This document shows positions 1-14,773 of a DNA stretch of 64,000 nt, in pieces. The notes under the pieces were generated by a model that worked only from the letters and a program-made list of their open reading frames with translations, was not told where the DNA came from and made no database searches. Source of the DNA: Auanema rhodensis (taxonomy: Eukaryota; Nematoda; Chromadorea; Rhabditida; Rhabditidae); the NCBI GenBank assembly GCA_964057225.1, contig CAXKVF010000100.1, positions 1 to 64,000 on the forward strand. The letters are read 5' to 3'. Numbering within the stretch: position 1 is the first letter of the stretch; each line of letters starts with the position of its first letter. The position numbers and the translations under genes were made by a program.

Positions 1-176
1 GGACATGGGGAATCTAATTTTGAAAACCGCATCTCTTTATCTTTCACGTGAAGCGAGTTACATACCAAGTGCACATCACGTGTACATTTAATTAGCATAA
101 ATTAAAGTTCACGTAAATTTCAAAGTCATGGTTACCATGAACCAATATCAATAAAAATTTGTTTTTAGACTAATAT
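1..176 (+). repeat. Reference monomer of the satellite (176 bp) with internal motif map
   Basis: This copy matches the apparent consensus and defines the coordinates used here. Motifs seen: CACGTG at 45-50, inside the 10 bp palindrome TTCACGTGAA (44-53 region); a second CACGTG at 77-82; an inverted repeat TTAATT-6 bp-AATTAA around 88-105; CACGTA near 110-115; the dyad CATGGTTACCATG at 127-139; AATAAA near 150; and A-tract DNA (AAAAATTT then TTTTT) at about 153-166. G+C is 56 of 176 bases. It has no open reading frame of note: 176 is not a multiple of three and stops occur in all frames. No match to the mammalian CENP-B box pattern was seen. Confidence 0.9.
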
Positions 177-3100
177 GGACATGGGGAATCTAATTTTGAA
201 AACCGCATCTCTTTATCTTTCACGTGAAGCGAGTTACATACCAAGTGCACATCACGTGTACATTTAATTAGCATAAATTAAAGTTCACGTAAATTTCAAA
301 GTCATGGTTACCATGAACCAATATCAATAAAAATTTGTTTTTAGACTAATATGGACATGGGGAATCTAATTTTGAAAACCGCATCTCTTTATCTTTCACG
401 TGAAGCGAGTTACACACCAAGTGCACATCACGTGTACATTTAATTAGCATAAATTAAAGTTCACGTAAATTTCAAAGTCATGGTTACCATGAACCAATAT
501 CAATAAAAATTTGTTTTTAGACTAATATGGACATGGGGAATCTAATTTTGAAAACCGCATTTTTTTATCTTTCACGTGAAGCGAGTTACATACCAAGTGC
601 ACATCACGTGTACATTTAATTAGCATAAATTAAAGTTCACGTAAATTTCAAAGTCATGGTTACCATGCACCAATATCAATAAAAATTTGTTTTTAGACTA
701 ATATGGACATGGGGAATCTAATTTTGAAAACCGCATCTCTTTATCTTTCACGTGAAGCGAGTTACATACCAAGTGCACATCACGTGTACATTTAATTAGC
801 ATAAATTAAAGTTCACGTAAATTTCAAAGTCATGGTTACCATGAACCAATATCAATAAAAATTTGTTTTTAGACTAATATGGACATGGGGAATCTAATTT
901 GAAAACCGCATCTCTTTATCTTTCACGTGAAGCGAGTTACATACCAAGTGCACATCACGTGTACATTTAATTAGCATAAATTAAAGTTCACGTAAATTTC
1001 AAAGTCATGGTTACCACGAACCAATATCAATAAAAATTTGTTTTTAGACTAATATGGACATGGGGAATCTAATTTTGAAACCGCATCTCTTTATCTTTCA
1101 CGTGAAGCGAGTTACATACCAAGTGCACATCACGTGTACATTTAATTAGCATAAATTAAAGTTCACGTAAATTTCAAAGTCATGGTTACCATGAACCAAT
1201 ATCAATAAAAATTTGTTTTTAGACTAATATGGACATGGGGAATCTAATTTTGAAAACCGCATCTCTTTATCTTTCACGTGAAGCGAGTTACATACCAAGT
1301 GCACATCACGTGTACATTTAATTAGCATAAATTAAAGTTCACGTAAATTTCAAAGTCATGGTTACCATGAACCAATATCAATAAAAATTTGTTTTTAGAC
1401 TAATATGGACATGGGGAATCTAATTTTGAAAACCGCATCTCTTTATCTTTCACGTGAAGCGAGTTACATACCAAGTGCACATCACGTGTACATTTAATTA
1501 GCATAAATTAAAGTTCACGTAAAATTCAAAGTCATGGTTACCATGCACCAATATCAATAAAAATTTGTTTTTAGACTAATATGGACATGGGGAATCTAAT
1601 TTTGAAAACCGCATCTCTTTATCTTTCACGTGAAGCGAGTTACATACCAAGTGCACATCACGTGTACATTTAATTAGCATAAATTAAAGTTCACGTAAAT
1701 TTCAAAGTCATGGTTACCATGAACCAATATCAATAAAAATTTGTTTTTAGACTAATATGGACATGGGGAATCTAATTTTGAAAACCGCATCTCTTTATCT
1801 TTCACGTGAAGCGAGTTACATACCAAGTGCACATCACGTGTACATTTAATTAGCATAAATTAAAGTTCACGTAAATTTCAAAGTCATGGTTACCATGAAC
1901 CAATATCAATAAAAATTTGTTTTTAGACTAATATGGACATGGGGAATCTAATTTTGAAAACCGCATCTCTTTATCTTTCACGTGAAGCGAGTTACATACC
2001 AAGTGCACATCACGTGTACATTTAATTAGCATAAATTAAAGTTCACGTAAATTTCAAAGTCATGGTTACCATGAACCAATATCAATAAAAATTTGTTTTT
2101 AGACTAATATGGACATGGGGAATCTAATTTTGAAAACCGCATCTCTTTATCTTTCACGTGAAGCGAGTTACATACCAAGTGCACATCACGTGTACATTTA
2201 ATTAGCATAAATTAAAGTTCACGTAAATTTCAAAGTCATGGTTACCATGAACCAATATCAATAAAAATTTGTTTTTAGACTAATATGGACATGGGGAATC
2301 TAATTTTGAAAACCGCATCTCTTTATCTTTCACGTGAAGCGAGTTACATACCAAGTGCACATCACGTGTACATTTAATTAGCATAAATTAAAGTTCACGT
2401 AAATTTCAAAGTCATGGTTACCATGAACCAATATCAATAAAAATTTGTTTTTAGACTAATATGGACATGGGGAATCTAATTTTGAAAACCGCATCTCTTT
2501 ATCTTTCACGTGAAGCGAGTTACATACCAAGTGCACATCACGTGTACATTTAATTAGCATAAATTAAAGTTCACGTAAATTCAAAGTCATGGTTACCATG
2601 CACCAATATCAATAAAAATTTGTTTTTAGACTAATATGGACATGGGGAATCTAATTTTGAAACCGCATCTCTTTATCTTTCACGTGAAGCGAGTTACATA
2701 CCAAGTGCACATCACGTGTACATTTAATTAGCATAAATTAAAGTTCACGTAAATTTCAAAGTCATGGTTACCATGAACCAATATCAATAAAAATTTGTTT
2801 TTAGACTAATATGGACATGGGGAATCTAATTTTGAAAACCGCATCTCTTTATCTTTCACGTGAAGCGAGTTACATACCAAGTGCACATCACGTGTACATT
2901 TAATTAGCATAAATTAAAGTTCACGTAAATTTCAAAGTCATGGTTACCATGAACCAATATCAATAAAAATTTGTTTTTAGACTAATATGGACATGGGGAA
3001 TCTAATTTTGAAAACCGCATCTCTTTATCTTTCACGTGAAGCGAGTTACATACCAAGTGCACATCACGTGTACATTTAATTAGCATAAATTAAAGTTCAC

Positions 3101-6100
3101 GTAAATTTCAAAGTCATGGTTACCATGAACCAATATCAATAAAAATTTGTTTTTAGACTAATATGGACATGGGGAATCTAATTTTGAAAACCGCATCTCT
3201 TTATCTTTCACGTGAAGCGAGTTACATACCAAGTGCACATCACGTGTACATTTAATTAGCATAAATTAAAGTTCACGTAAATTTCAAAGTCATGGTTACC
3301 ATGCACCAATATCAATAAAAATTTGTTTTTAGACTAATATGGACATGGGGAATCTAATTTTGAAACCGCATCTCTTTATCTTTCACGTGAAGCGAGTTAC
3401 ATACCAAGTGCACATCACGTGTACATTTAATTAGCATAAATTAAAGTTCACGTAAATTTCAAAGTCATGGTTACCATGAACCAATATCAATAAAAATTTG
3501 TTTTTAGACTAATATGGACATGGGGAATCTAATTTTGAAAACCGCATCTCTTTATCTTTCACGTGAAGCGAGTTACATACCAAGTGCACATCACGTGTAC
3601 ATTTAATTAGCATAAATTAAAGTTCACGTAAATTTCAAAGTCATGGTTACCATGAACCAATATCAATAAAAATTTGTTTTTAGACTAATATGGACATGGG
3701 GAATCTAATTTTGAAAACCGCATCTCTTTATCTTTCACGTGAAGCGAGTTACATACCAAGTGCACATCACGTGTACATTTAATTAGCATAAATTAAAGTT
3801 CACGTAAATTTCAAAGTCATGGTTACCATGAACCAATATCAATAAAAATTTGTTTTTAGACTAATATGGACATGGGGAATCTAATTTTGAAAACCGCATC
3901 TCTTTATCTTTCACGTGAAGCGAGTTACATACCAAGTGCACATCACGTGTACATTTAATTAGCATAAATTAAAGTTCACGTAAATTTCAAAGTCATGGTT
4001 ACCATGAACCAATATCAATAAAAATTTGTTTTTAGACTAATATGGACATGGGGAATCTAATTTTGAAAACCGCATTTCTTTATCTTTCACGTGAAGCGAG
4101 TTACATACCAAGTGCACATCACGTGTACATTTAATTAGCATAAATTAAAGTTCACGTAAATTTCAAAGTCATGGTTACCATGCACCAATATCAATAAAAA
4201 TTTGTTTTTAGACTAATATGGACATGGGGAATCTAATTTTGAAAACCGCATCTCTTTATCTTTCACGTGAAGCGAGTTACATACCAAGTGCACATCACGT
4301 GTACATTTAATTAGCATAAATTAAAGTTCACGTAAATTTCAAAGTCATGGTTACCATGAACCAATATCAATAAAAATTTGTTTTTAGACTAATATGGACA
4401 TGGGGAATCTAATTTTGAAAACCGCATCTCTTTATCTTTCACGTGAAGCGAGTTACATACCAAGTGCACATCACGTGTACATTTAATTAGCATAAATTAA
4501 AGTTCACGTAAAATTCAAAGTCATGGTTACCATGCACCAATATCAATAAAAATTTGTTTTTAGACTAATATGGACATGGGGAATCTAATTTTGAAAACCG
4601 CATCTCTTTATCTTTCACGTGAAGCGAGTTACATACCAAGTGCACATCACGTGTACATTTAATTAGCATAAATTAAAGTTCACGTAAATTTCAAAGTCAT
4701 GGTTACCATGAACCAATATCAATAAAAATTTGTTTTTAGACTAATATGGACATGGGGAATCTAATTTTGAAAACCGCATCTCTTTATCTTTCACGTGAAG
4801 CGAGTTACATACCAAGTGCACATCACGTGTACATTTAATTAGCATAAATTAAAGTTCACGTAAATTTCAAAGTCATGGTTACCATGAACCAATATCAATA
4901 AAAATTTGTTTTTAGACTAATATGGACATGGGGAATCTAATTTTGAAAACCGCATCTCTTTATCTTTCACGTGAAGCGAGTTACATACCAAGTGCACATC
5001 ACGTGTACATTTAATTAGCATAAATTAAAGTTCACGTAAATTTCAAAGTCATGGTTACCATGAACCAATATCAATAAAAATTTGTTTTTAGACTAATATG
5101 GACATGGGGAATCTAATTTTGAAAACCGCATCTCTTTATCTTTCACGTGAAGCGAGTTACATACCAAGTGCACATCACGTGTACATTTAATTAGCATAAA
5201 TTAAAGTTCACGTAAATTTCAAAGTCATGGTTACCATGAACCAATATCAATAAAAATTTGTTTTTAGACTAATATGGACATGGGGAATCTAATTTTGAAA
5301 ACCGCATCTCTTTATCTTTCACGTGAAGCGAGTTACATACCAAGTGCACATCACGTGTACATTTAATTAGCATAAATTAAAGTTCACGTAAATTTCAAAG
5401 TCATGGTTACCATGAACCAATATCAATAAAAATTTGTTTTTAGACTAATATGGACATGGGGAAATCTAATTTTGAAAACCGCATCTCTTTATCTTTCACG
5501 TGAAGCGAGTTACATACCAAGTGCACATCACGTGTACATTTAATTAGCATAAATTAAAGTTCACGTAAATTTCAAAGTCATGGTTACCATGAACCAATAT
5601 CAATAAAAATTTGTTTTTAGACTAATATGGACATGGGGAATCTAATTTTGAAAACCGCATCTCTTTATCTTTCACGTGAAGCGAGTTACATACCAAGTGC
5701 ACATCACGTGTACATTTAATTAGCATAAATTAAAGTTCACGTAAATTTCAAAGTCATGGTTACCATGAACCAATATCAATAAAAATTTGTTTTTAGACTA
5801 ATATGGACATGGGGAATCTAATTTTGAAAACCGCATTTCTTTATCTTTCACGTGAAGCCAGTTACATACCAAGTGCACATCACGTGTACATTTAATTAGC
5901 ATAAATTAAAGTTCACGTAAATTTCAAAGTCATGGTTACCATGCACCAATAACAATAAAAATTTGTTTTTAGACTGATATGGACATGGGAAATCTAATTT
6001 TGAAACCGCATCTCTTTATCTTTCACGTGAAGCGAGTTACATACCAAGTGCACATCACGTGTACATTTAATTAGCATAAATTAAAGTTCACGTAAATTTC

Positions 6101-8264
6101 AAAGTCATGGTTACCATGAACCAATATCAATAAAAATTTGTTTTTAGACTAATATGGACATGGAGAATCTAATTTTGAAAACCGCATCTCTTTATCTTTC
6201 ACGTGAAGCGAGTTACATACCAAGTGCACATCACGTGTACATTTAATTAGCATAAATTAAAGTTCACGTAAATTTCAAAGTCATGGTTACCATGAACCAA
6301 TATCAATAAAAATTTGTTTTTAGACTAATATGGACATGGGGAATCTAATTTTGAAAACCGCATTTCTTTATCTTTCACGTGAAGCGAGTTACATACCAAG
6401 TGCACATCACGTGTACATTTAATTAGCATAAATTAAAGTTCACGTAAATTTCAAAGTCATGGTTACCATGCACCAATAACAATAAAAATTTGTTTTTAGA
6501 CTAATATGGACATGGGGAATCTAATTTTGAAAACCGCATCTCTTTATCTTTCACGTGAAGCGAGTTACATACCAAGTGCACATCACGTGTACATTTAATT
6601 AGCATAAATTAAAGTTCACGTAAATTTCAAAGTCATGGTTACCATGAACCAATATCAATAAAAATTTGTTTTAGACTAATATGGACATGGGGAATCTAAT
6701 TTTGAAAACCGCATCTCTTTATCTTTCACGTGAAGCGAGTTACATACCAAGTGCACATCACGTGTACATTTAATTAGCATAAATTAAAGTTCACGTAAAT
6801 TTCAAAGTCATGGTTACCATGAACCAATATCAATAAAAATTTGTTTTTAGACTAATATGGACATGGGGAATCTAATTTTGAAAACCGCATCTCTTTATCT
6901 TTCACGTGAAGCGAGTTACATACCAAGTGCACATCACGTGTACATTTAATTAGCATAAATTAAAGTTCACGTAAATTTCAAAGTCATGGTTACCATGAAC
7001 CAATATCAATAAAAATTTGTTTTTAGACTAATATGGACATGGGGAATCTAATTTTGAAAACCGCATCTCTTTATCTTTCACGTGAAGCGAGTTACATACC
7101 AAGTGCACATCACGTGTACATTTAATTAGCATAAATTAAAGTTCACGTAAATTTCAAAGTCATGGTTACCATGAACCAATATCAATAAAAATTTGTTTTT
7201 AGACTAATATGGACATGGGAATCTAATTTTGAAAACCGCATCTCTTTATCTTTCACGTGAAGCGAGTTACATACCAAGTGCACATCACGTGTACATTTAA
7301 TTAGCATAAATTAAAGTTCACGTAAATTTCAAAGTCATGGTTACCATGAAGCAATATCAATAAAAATTTGTTTTTAGACTAATATGGACATGGGGAATCT
7401 AATTTTGAAAACCGCATCTCTTTATCTTTCACGTGAAGCGAGTTACATACCAAGTGCACATCACGTGTACATTTAATTAGCATAAATTAAAGTTCACGTA
7501 AATTTCAAAGTCATGGTTACCATGAACCAATATCAATAAAAATTTGTTTTTGGACTAATATGGACATGGGGAATCTAATTTTGAAAACCGCATCTCTTTA
7601 TCTTTCACGTGAAGCGAGTTACACACCAAGTGCACATCACGTGTACATTTAATTAGCATAAATTAAAGTTCACGTAAATTTCAAAGTCATGGTTACCATG
7701 AACCAATATCAATAAAAATTTGTTTTTAGACTAATATGGACATGGGGAATCTAATTTTGAAAACCGCATTCTTTTATCTTTCACGTGAAGCGAGTTACAT
7801 ACCAAGTGCACATCACGTGTACATTTAATTAGCATAAATTAAAGTTCACGTAAATTTCAAAGTCATGGTTACCATGAACCAATATCAATAAAAATTTGTT
7901 TTTAGACTAATATGGACATGGGGAATCTAATTTTGAAAACCGCATCTCTTTATCTTTCACGTGAAGCGAGTTACATACCAAGTGCACATCACGTGTACAT
8001 TTAATTAGCATAAATTAAAGTTCACGTAAAATTCAAAGTCATGGTTACCATGCACCAATATCAATAAAAATTTGTTTTTAGACTAATATGGACATGGGGA
8101 ATCTATTTTGAAAACCGCATCTCTTTATCTTTCACGTGAAGCGAGTTACATACCAAGTGCACATCACGTGTACATTTAATTAGCATAAATTAAAGTTCAC
8201 GTAAATTTCAAAGTCATGGTTACCATGAACCAATATCAATAAAAATTTGTTTTTAGACTAATAT

Positions 8265-9320
8265 GGACATGGGGAATCTAATTTTGAAAACCGCATTTCT
8301 TTATCTTTCACGTGAAGCGAGTTACATACCAAGTGCACATCACGTGTACATTTAATTAGCATAAATTAAAGTTCACGTAAATTTCAAAGTCATGGTTACC
8401 ATGCACCAATATCAATAAAAATTTGTTTTTAGACTAATATGGACATGGGGAATCTAATTTTGAAAACCGCATCTCTTTATCTTTCACGTGAAGCGAGTTA
8501 CATACCAAGTGCACATCACGTGTACATTTAATTAGCATAAATTAAAGTTCACGTAAATTTCAAAGTCATGGTTACCATGAACCAATATCAATAAAAATTT
8601 GTTTTTAGACTAATATGGACATGGGGAATCTAATTTTGAAAACCGCATTTCTTTATCTTTCACGTGAAGCGAGTTACATACCAAGTGCACATCACGTGTA
8701 CATTTAATTAGCATAAATTAAAGTTCACGTAAATTTCAAAGTCATGGTTACCATGCACCAATATCAATAAAAATTTGTTTTTAGACTAATATGGACATGG
8801 GGAATCTAATTTTGAAAACCGCATCTCTTTATCTTTCACGTGAAGCGAGTTACATACCAAGTGCACATCACGTGTACATTTAATTAGCATAAATTAAAGT
8901 TCACGTAAATTTCAAAGTCATGGTTACCATGAACCAATATCAATAAAAATTTGTTTTTAGACTAATATGGACATGGGGAATCTAATTTTGAAAACCGCAT
9001 TTCTTTATCTTTCACGTGAAGCGAGTTACATACCAAGTGCACATCACGTGTACATTTAATTAGCATAAATTAAAGTTCACGTAAATTTCAAAGTCATGGT
9101 TACCATGCACCAATATCAATAAAAATTTGTTTTTAGACTAATATGGACATGGGGAATCTAATTTTGAAAACCGCATCTCTTTATCTTTCACGTGAAGCGA
9201 GTTACATACCAAGTGCACATCACGTGTACATTTAATTAGCATAAATTAAAGTTCACGTAAATTTCAAAGTCATGGTTACCATGAACCAATATCAATAAAA
9301 ATTTGTTTTTAGACTAATAT
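8265..9320 (+). repeat. Dimeric higher-order repeat, 352 bp x 3
   Basis: Monomers alternate between a T33/C140 type (starting at 8265, 8617 and 8969) and the consensus C33/A140 type (8441, 8793 and 9145). The T33 sites at 8294, 8646 and 8998 (start of CATTTC) are exactly 352 bp apart. This is a short dimeric higher-order pattern, three units long. Confidence 0.85.
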
Positions 9321-12300
9321 GGACATGGGGAATCTAATTTTGAAAACCGCATCTCTTTATCTTTCACGTGAAGCGAGTTACATACCAAGTGCACATCACG
9401 TGTACATTTAATTAGCATAAATTAAAGTTCACGTAAATTTCAAAGTCATGGTTACCACGAACCAATATCAATAAAAATTTGTTTTTAGACTAATATGGAC
9501 ATGGGGAATCTAATTTTGAAAACCGCATCTCTTTATCTTTCACGTGAAGCGAGTTACATACCAAGTACACATCACGTGTACATTTAATTAGCATAAATTA
9601 AAGTTCACGTAAATTTCAAAGTCATGGTTACCATGAACCAATATCAATAAAATTTGTTTTTAGACTAATATGGACATGGGGAATCTAATTTTGAAAACCG
9701 CATCTCTTTATCTTTCACGTGAAGCGAGTTACATACCAAGTTCACATCACGTGTACATTTAATAAGCATAAATTAAAGTTCACGTAAATTTCAAAGTCAT
9801 GGTTACCATGCACCAATATCAATAAAAATTTGTTTTTAGACTAATATGGACATGGGGAATCTAATTTTGAAAACCGCATCTCTTTATCTTTCACGTGAAG
9901 CGAGTTACATACCAAGTGCACATCACGTGTACATTTAATTAGCATAAATTAAAGTTCACGTAAATTTCAAAGTCATGGTTACCATGAACTAATATCAATA
10001 AAAATTTGTTTTTAGACTAATATGGACATGGGGAATCTAATTTGAAAACCGCATCTCTTTATCTTTCACGTGAAGCGAGTTACATACCAAGTGCACATCA
10101 CGTGTACATTTAATTAGCATAAATTAAAGTTCACGTAAATTTCAAAGTCATGGTTACCATGAACCAATATCAATAAAAATTTGTTTTTAGACTAATATGG
10201 ACATGGGAAATCTAATTTTGAAAACCGCATCTCTTTATCTTTCACGTGAAGCGAGTTACATACCAAGTGCACATCACGTGTACATTTAATTAGCATAAAT
10301 TAAAGTTCACGTAAATTTCAAAGTCATGGTTACCATGAACCAATATCAATAAAAATTTGTTTTTAGACTAATATGGACATGGGGAATCTAATTTTGAAAA
10401 CCGCATCTCTTTATCTTTCACGTGAAGCGAGTTACATACCAAGTGCACATCACGTGTACATTTAATTAGCATAAATTAAAGTTCACGTAAATTTCAAAGT
10501 CATGGTTACCATGAACCAATATCAATAAAAATTTGTTTTTAGACTAATATGGACATGGGGAATCTAATTTTGAAAACCGCATCTCTTTATCTTTCACGTG
10601 AAGCCGAGTTAGATACCAAGTGCACATCACGTGTACATTTAATTAGCATAAATTAAAGTTCACGTAAATTTCAAAGTCATGGTTACCATGCACCAATAAC
10701 AATAAAAATTTATTTTTAGACTGATATGGACATGGGGAATCTAATTTTGAAAACCGCATCTCTTTATCTTTCACGTGAAGCGAGTTACATACCAAGTGCA
10801 CATCACGTGTACATTTAATTAGCATAAATTAAAGTTCACGTAAATTTCAAAGTCATGGTTACCATGAACCAATATCAATAAAAATTTGTTTTTAGACTAA
10901 TATGGACATGGGGAATCTAATTTTGAAAACCGCATCTCTTTATCTTTCACGTGAAGCGAGTTACATACCAAGTGCACATCACGTGTACATTTAATTAGCA
11001 TAAATTAAAGTTCACGTAAATTTCAAAGTCATGGTTACCATGAACCAATATCAATAAAAATTTGTTTTTAGACTAATATGGACATGGGGAATCTAATTTT
11101 GAAAACCGCATCTCTTTATCTTTCACGTGAAGCGAGTTACATACCAAGTGCACATCACGTGTACATTTAATTATCATAAATTAAAGTTCACGTAAATTTC
11201 AAAGTCATGGTTACCATGAACCAATATCAATAAAAATTTGTTTTTAGACTAATATGGACATGGGGAATCTAATTTTGAAAACCGCATCTCTTTATCTTTC
11301 ACGTGAAGCGAGTTACATACCAAGTGCACATCACGTGTACATTTAATTAGCATAAATTAAAGTTCACGTAAATTTCAAAGTCATGGTTACCATGAAGCCA
11401 ATATCAATAAAAATTTGTTTTTAGACTAATATGGACATGGGGAATCTAATTTTGAAAACCGCATCTCTTTATCTTTCACGTGAAGCGAGTTACATACCAA
11501 GTGCACATCACGTGTACATTTAATTAGCATAAATTAAAGTTCACGTAAATTTCAAAGTCATGGTTACCATGAACCAATATCAATAAAATTTTGTTTTTAG
11601 ACTAATATGGACATGGGAATCTAATTTTGAAAACCGCATCTCTTTATCTTTCACGTGAAGCGAGTTACATACCAAGTGCACATCACGTGTACATTTAATT
11701 AGCATAAATTAAAGTTCACGTAAAATTCAAAGTCATGGTTACCATGCACCAATATCAATAAAAATTTGTTTTTAGACTAATATGGACATGGGGAATCTAA
11801 TTTTGAAAACCGCATCTCTTTATCTTTCACGTGAAGCGAGTTACATACCAAGTGCACATCACGTGTACATTTAATTAGCATAAATTAAAGTTCACGTAAA
11901 TTTCAAAGTCATGGTTACCATGCACCAATATCAATAAAAATTTGTTTTTAGACTAATATGGACATGGGGAATCTAATTTTGAAAACCGCATCTCTTTATC
12001 TTTCACGTGAAGCGAGTTACATACCAAGTGCACATCACGTGTACATTTAATTAGCATAAATTAAAGTTCACGTAAATTTCAAAGTCATGGTTACCATGAA
12101 CCAATATCAATAAAAATTTGTTTTTAGACTAATATGGACATGAGGAATCTAATTTTGAAACCGCATCTCTTTATCTTTCACGTGAAGCGAGTTACATACC
12201 AAGTGCACATCACGTGTACATTTAATTAGCATAAATTAAAGTTCACGTAAATTTCAAAGTCATGGTTACCATGAAGCAATATCAATAAAAATTTGTTTTT

Positions 12301-14773
12301 AGACTAATATGGACATGGGGAATCTAATTTTGAAAACCGCATCTCTTTATCTTTCACGTGAAGCGAGTTACATACCAAGTGCACATCACGTGTACATTTA
12401 ATTAGCATAAATTAAAGTTCACGTAAATTTCAAAGTCATGGTTACCATGCACCAATATCAATAAAAATTTGTTTTTAGACTGATATGGACATGGGGAATC
12501 TAATTTTGAAAACCGCATCTCTTTATCTTTCACGTGAAGCGAGTTACATACCAAGTGCACATCACGTGTACATTTAATTAGCATAAATTAAAGTTCACGT
12601 AAATTTCAAAGTCATGGTTACCATGAACCAATATCAATAAAAATTTGTTTTTAGACTAATATGGACATGGGGAATCTAATTTTGAAAACCGCATCTCTTT
12701 ATCTTTCACGTGAAGCGAGTTACATACCAAGTGCACATCACGTGTACATTTAATTAGCATAAATTAAAGTTCACGTAAATTTCAAAGTCATGGTTACCAT
12801 GAACCAATATCAATAAAAATTTGTTTTTAGACTAATATGGACATGGGGAATCTAATTTTGAAAACCGCATCTCTTTATCTTTCACGTGAAGCGAGTTACA
12901 TACCAAGTGCACATCACGTGTACATTTAATTAGCATAAATTAAAGTTCACGTAAATTTCAAAGTCATGGTTACCATGAACCAATATCAATAAAAATTTGT
13001 TTTTAGACTAATATGGACATGGGGAATCTAATTTTGAAACCGCATCTCTTTATCTTTCACGTGAAGCGAGTTACATACCAAGTGCACATCACGTGTACAT
13101 TTAATTAGCATAAATTAAAGTTCACGTAAATTTCAAAGTCATGGTTACCATGAACCAATATCAATAAAAATTTGTTTTTAGACTAATATGGACATGGGGA
13201 ATCTAATTTTGAAAACCGCATCTCTTTATCTTTCACGTGAAGCGAGTTACATACCAAGTGCACATCACGTGTACATTTAATTAGCATAAATTAAAGTTCA
13301 CGTAAATTTCAAAGTCATGGTTACCATGCACCAATATCAATAAAAATTTGTTTTTAGACTAATATGGACATGGGGAATCTAATTTTGAAAACCGCATCTC
13401 TTTATCTTTCACGTGAAGCGAGTTACATACCAAGTGCACATCACGTGTACATTTAATTAGCATAATTTAAAGTTCACGTAAATTTCAAAGTCATGGTTAC
13501 CATGAACCAATATCAATAAAAATTTGTTTTTAGACTAATATGGACATGGGGAATCTAATTTTGAAAACCGCATCTCTTTATCTTTCACGTGAAGCGAGTT
13601 ACATACCAAGTGCACATCACGTGTACATTTAATTAGCATAAATTAAAGTTCACGTAAATTTCAAAGTCATGGTTACCATGCACCAATATCAATAAAAATT
13701 TGTTTTTAGACTGATATGGACATGGGGAATCTAATTTTGAAAACCGCATCTCTTTATCTTTCACGTGAAGCGAGTTACATACCAAGTGCACATCACGTGT
13801 ACATTTAATTAGCATAAATTAAAGTTCACGTAAATTTCAAAGTCATGGTTACCATGAACCAATATCAATAAAAATTTGTTTTTAGACTAATATGGACATG
13901 GGGAATCTAATTTTGAAAACCGCATCTCTTTATCTTTCACGTGAAGCGAGTTACATACCAAGTGCACATCACGTGTACATTTAATTAGCATAAATTAAAG
14001 TTCACGTAAACTTCAAAGTCATGGTTACCATGAACCAATATCAATAAAAATTTGTTTTTAGACTAATATGGACATGGGGAATCTAATTTTGAAAACCGCA
14101 TCTCTTTATCTTTCACGTGAAGCGAGTTACATACCAAGTGCACATCACGTGTACATTTAATTAGCATAAATTAAAGTTCACGTAAATTTCAAAGTCATGG
14201 TTACCATGAACCAATATCAATAAAAATTTGTTTTTAGACTAATATGGACATGGGGAATCTAATTTTGAAAACCGCATCTCTTTATCTTTCACGTGAAGCG
14301 AGTTACATACCAAGTGCACATCACGTGTACATTTAATTAGCATAAATTAAAGTTCACGTAAATTTCAAAGTCATGGTTACCATGAACCAATATCAATAAA
14401 AATTTGTTTTTAGACTAATATGGACATGGGGAATCTAATTTTGAAAACCGCATCTCTTTATCTTTCACGTGAAGCGAGTTACATACCAAGTGCACATCAC
14501 GTGTACATTTAATTAGCATAAATTAAAGTTCACGTAAATTTCAAAGTCATGGTTACCATGAACCAATATCAATAAAAATTTGTTTTTAGACTAATATGGA
14601 CATGGGGAATCTAATTTTGAAAACCGCATCTCTTTATCTTTCACGTGAAGCGAGTTACATACCAAGTGCACATCACGTGTACATTTAATTAGCATAAATT
14701 AAAGTTCACGTAAATTTCAAAGTCATGGTTACCATGAACCAATATCAATAAAAATTTGTTTTTAGACTAATAT

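Noticed and set aside
1-176. CENP-B box
   Set aside because: No match to the known mammalian pattern (TTCG with a downstream CGGG core) was found in the consensus on either strand.
10643-10825. A 60-residue open reading frame on the minus strand, with near-identical ones at 12402, 13633 and 18913 (minus) and 55582 (plus)
   Set aside because: It exists only where a single base change removes a TAG stop in the CATATTAG stretch (to CAG in four copies, to AAG at 55684). The frame runs through satellite sequence longer than one monomer, and the unit length is not a multiple of three. There is no codon, domain or regulatory support, so these are chance frames in a repeat.
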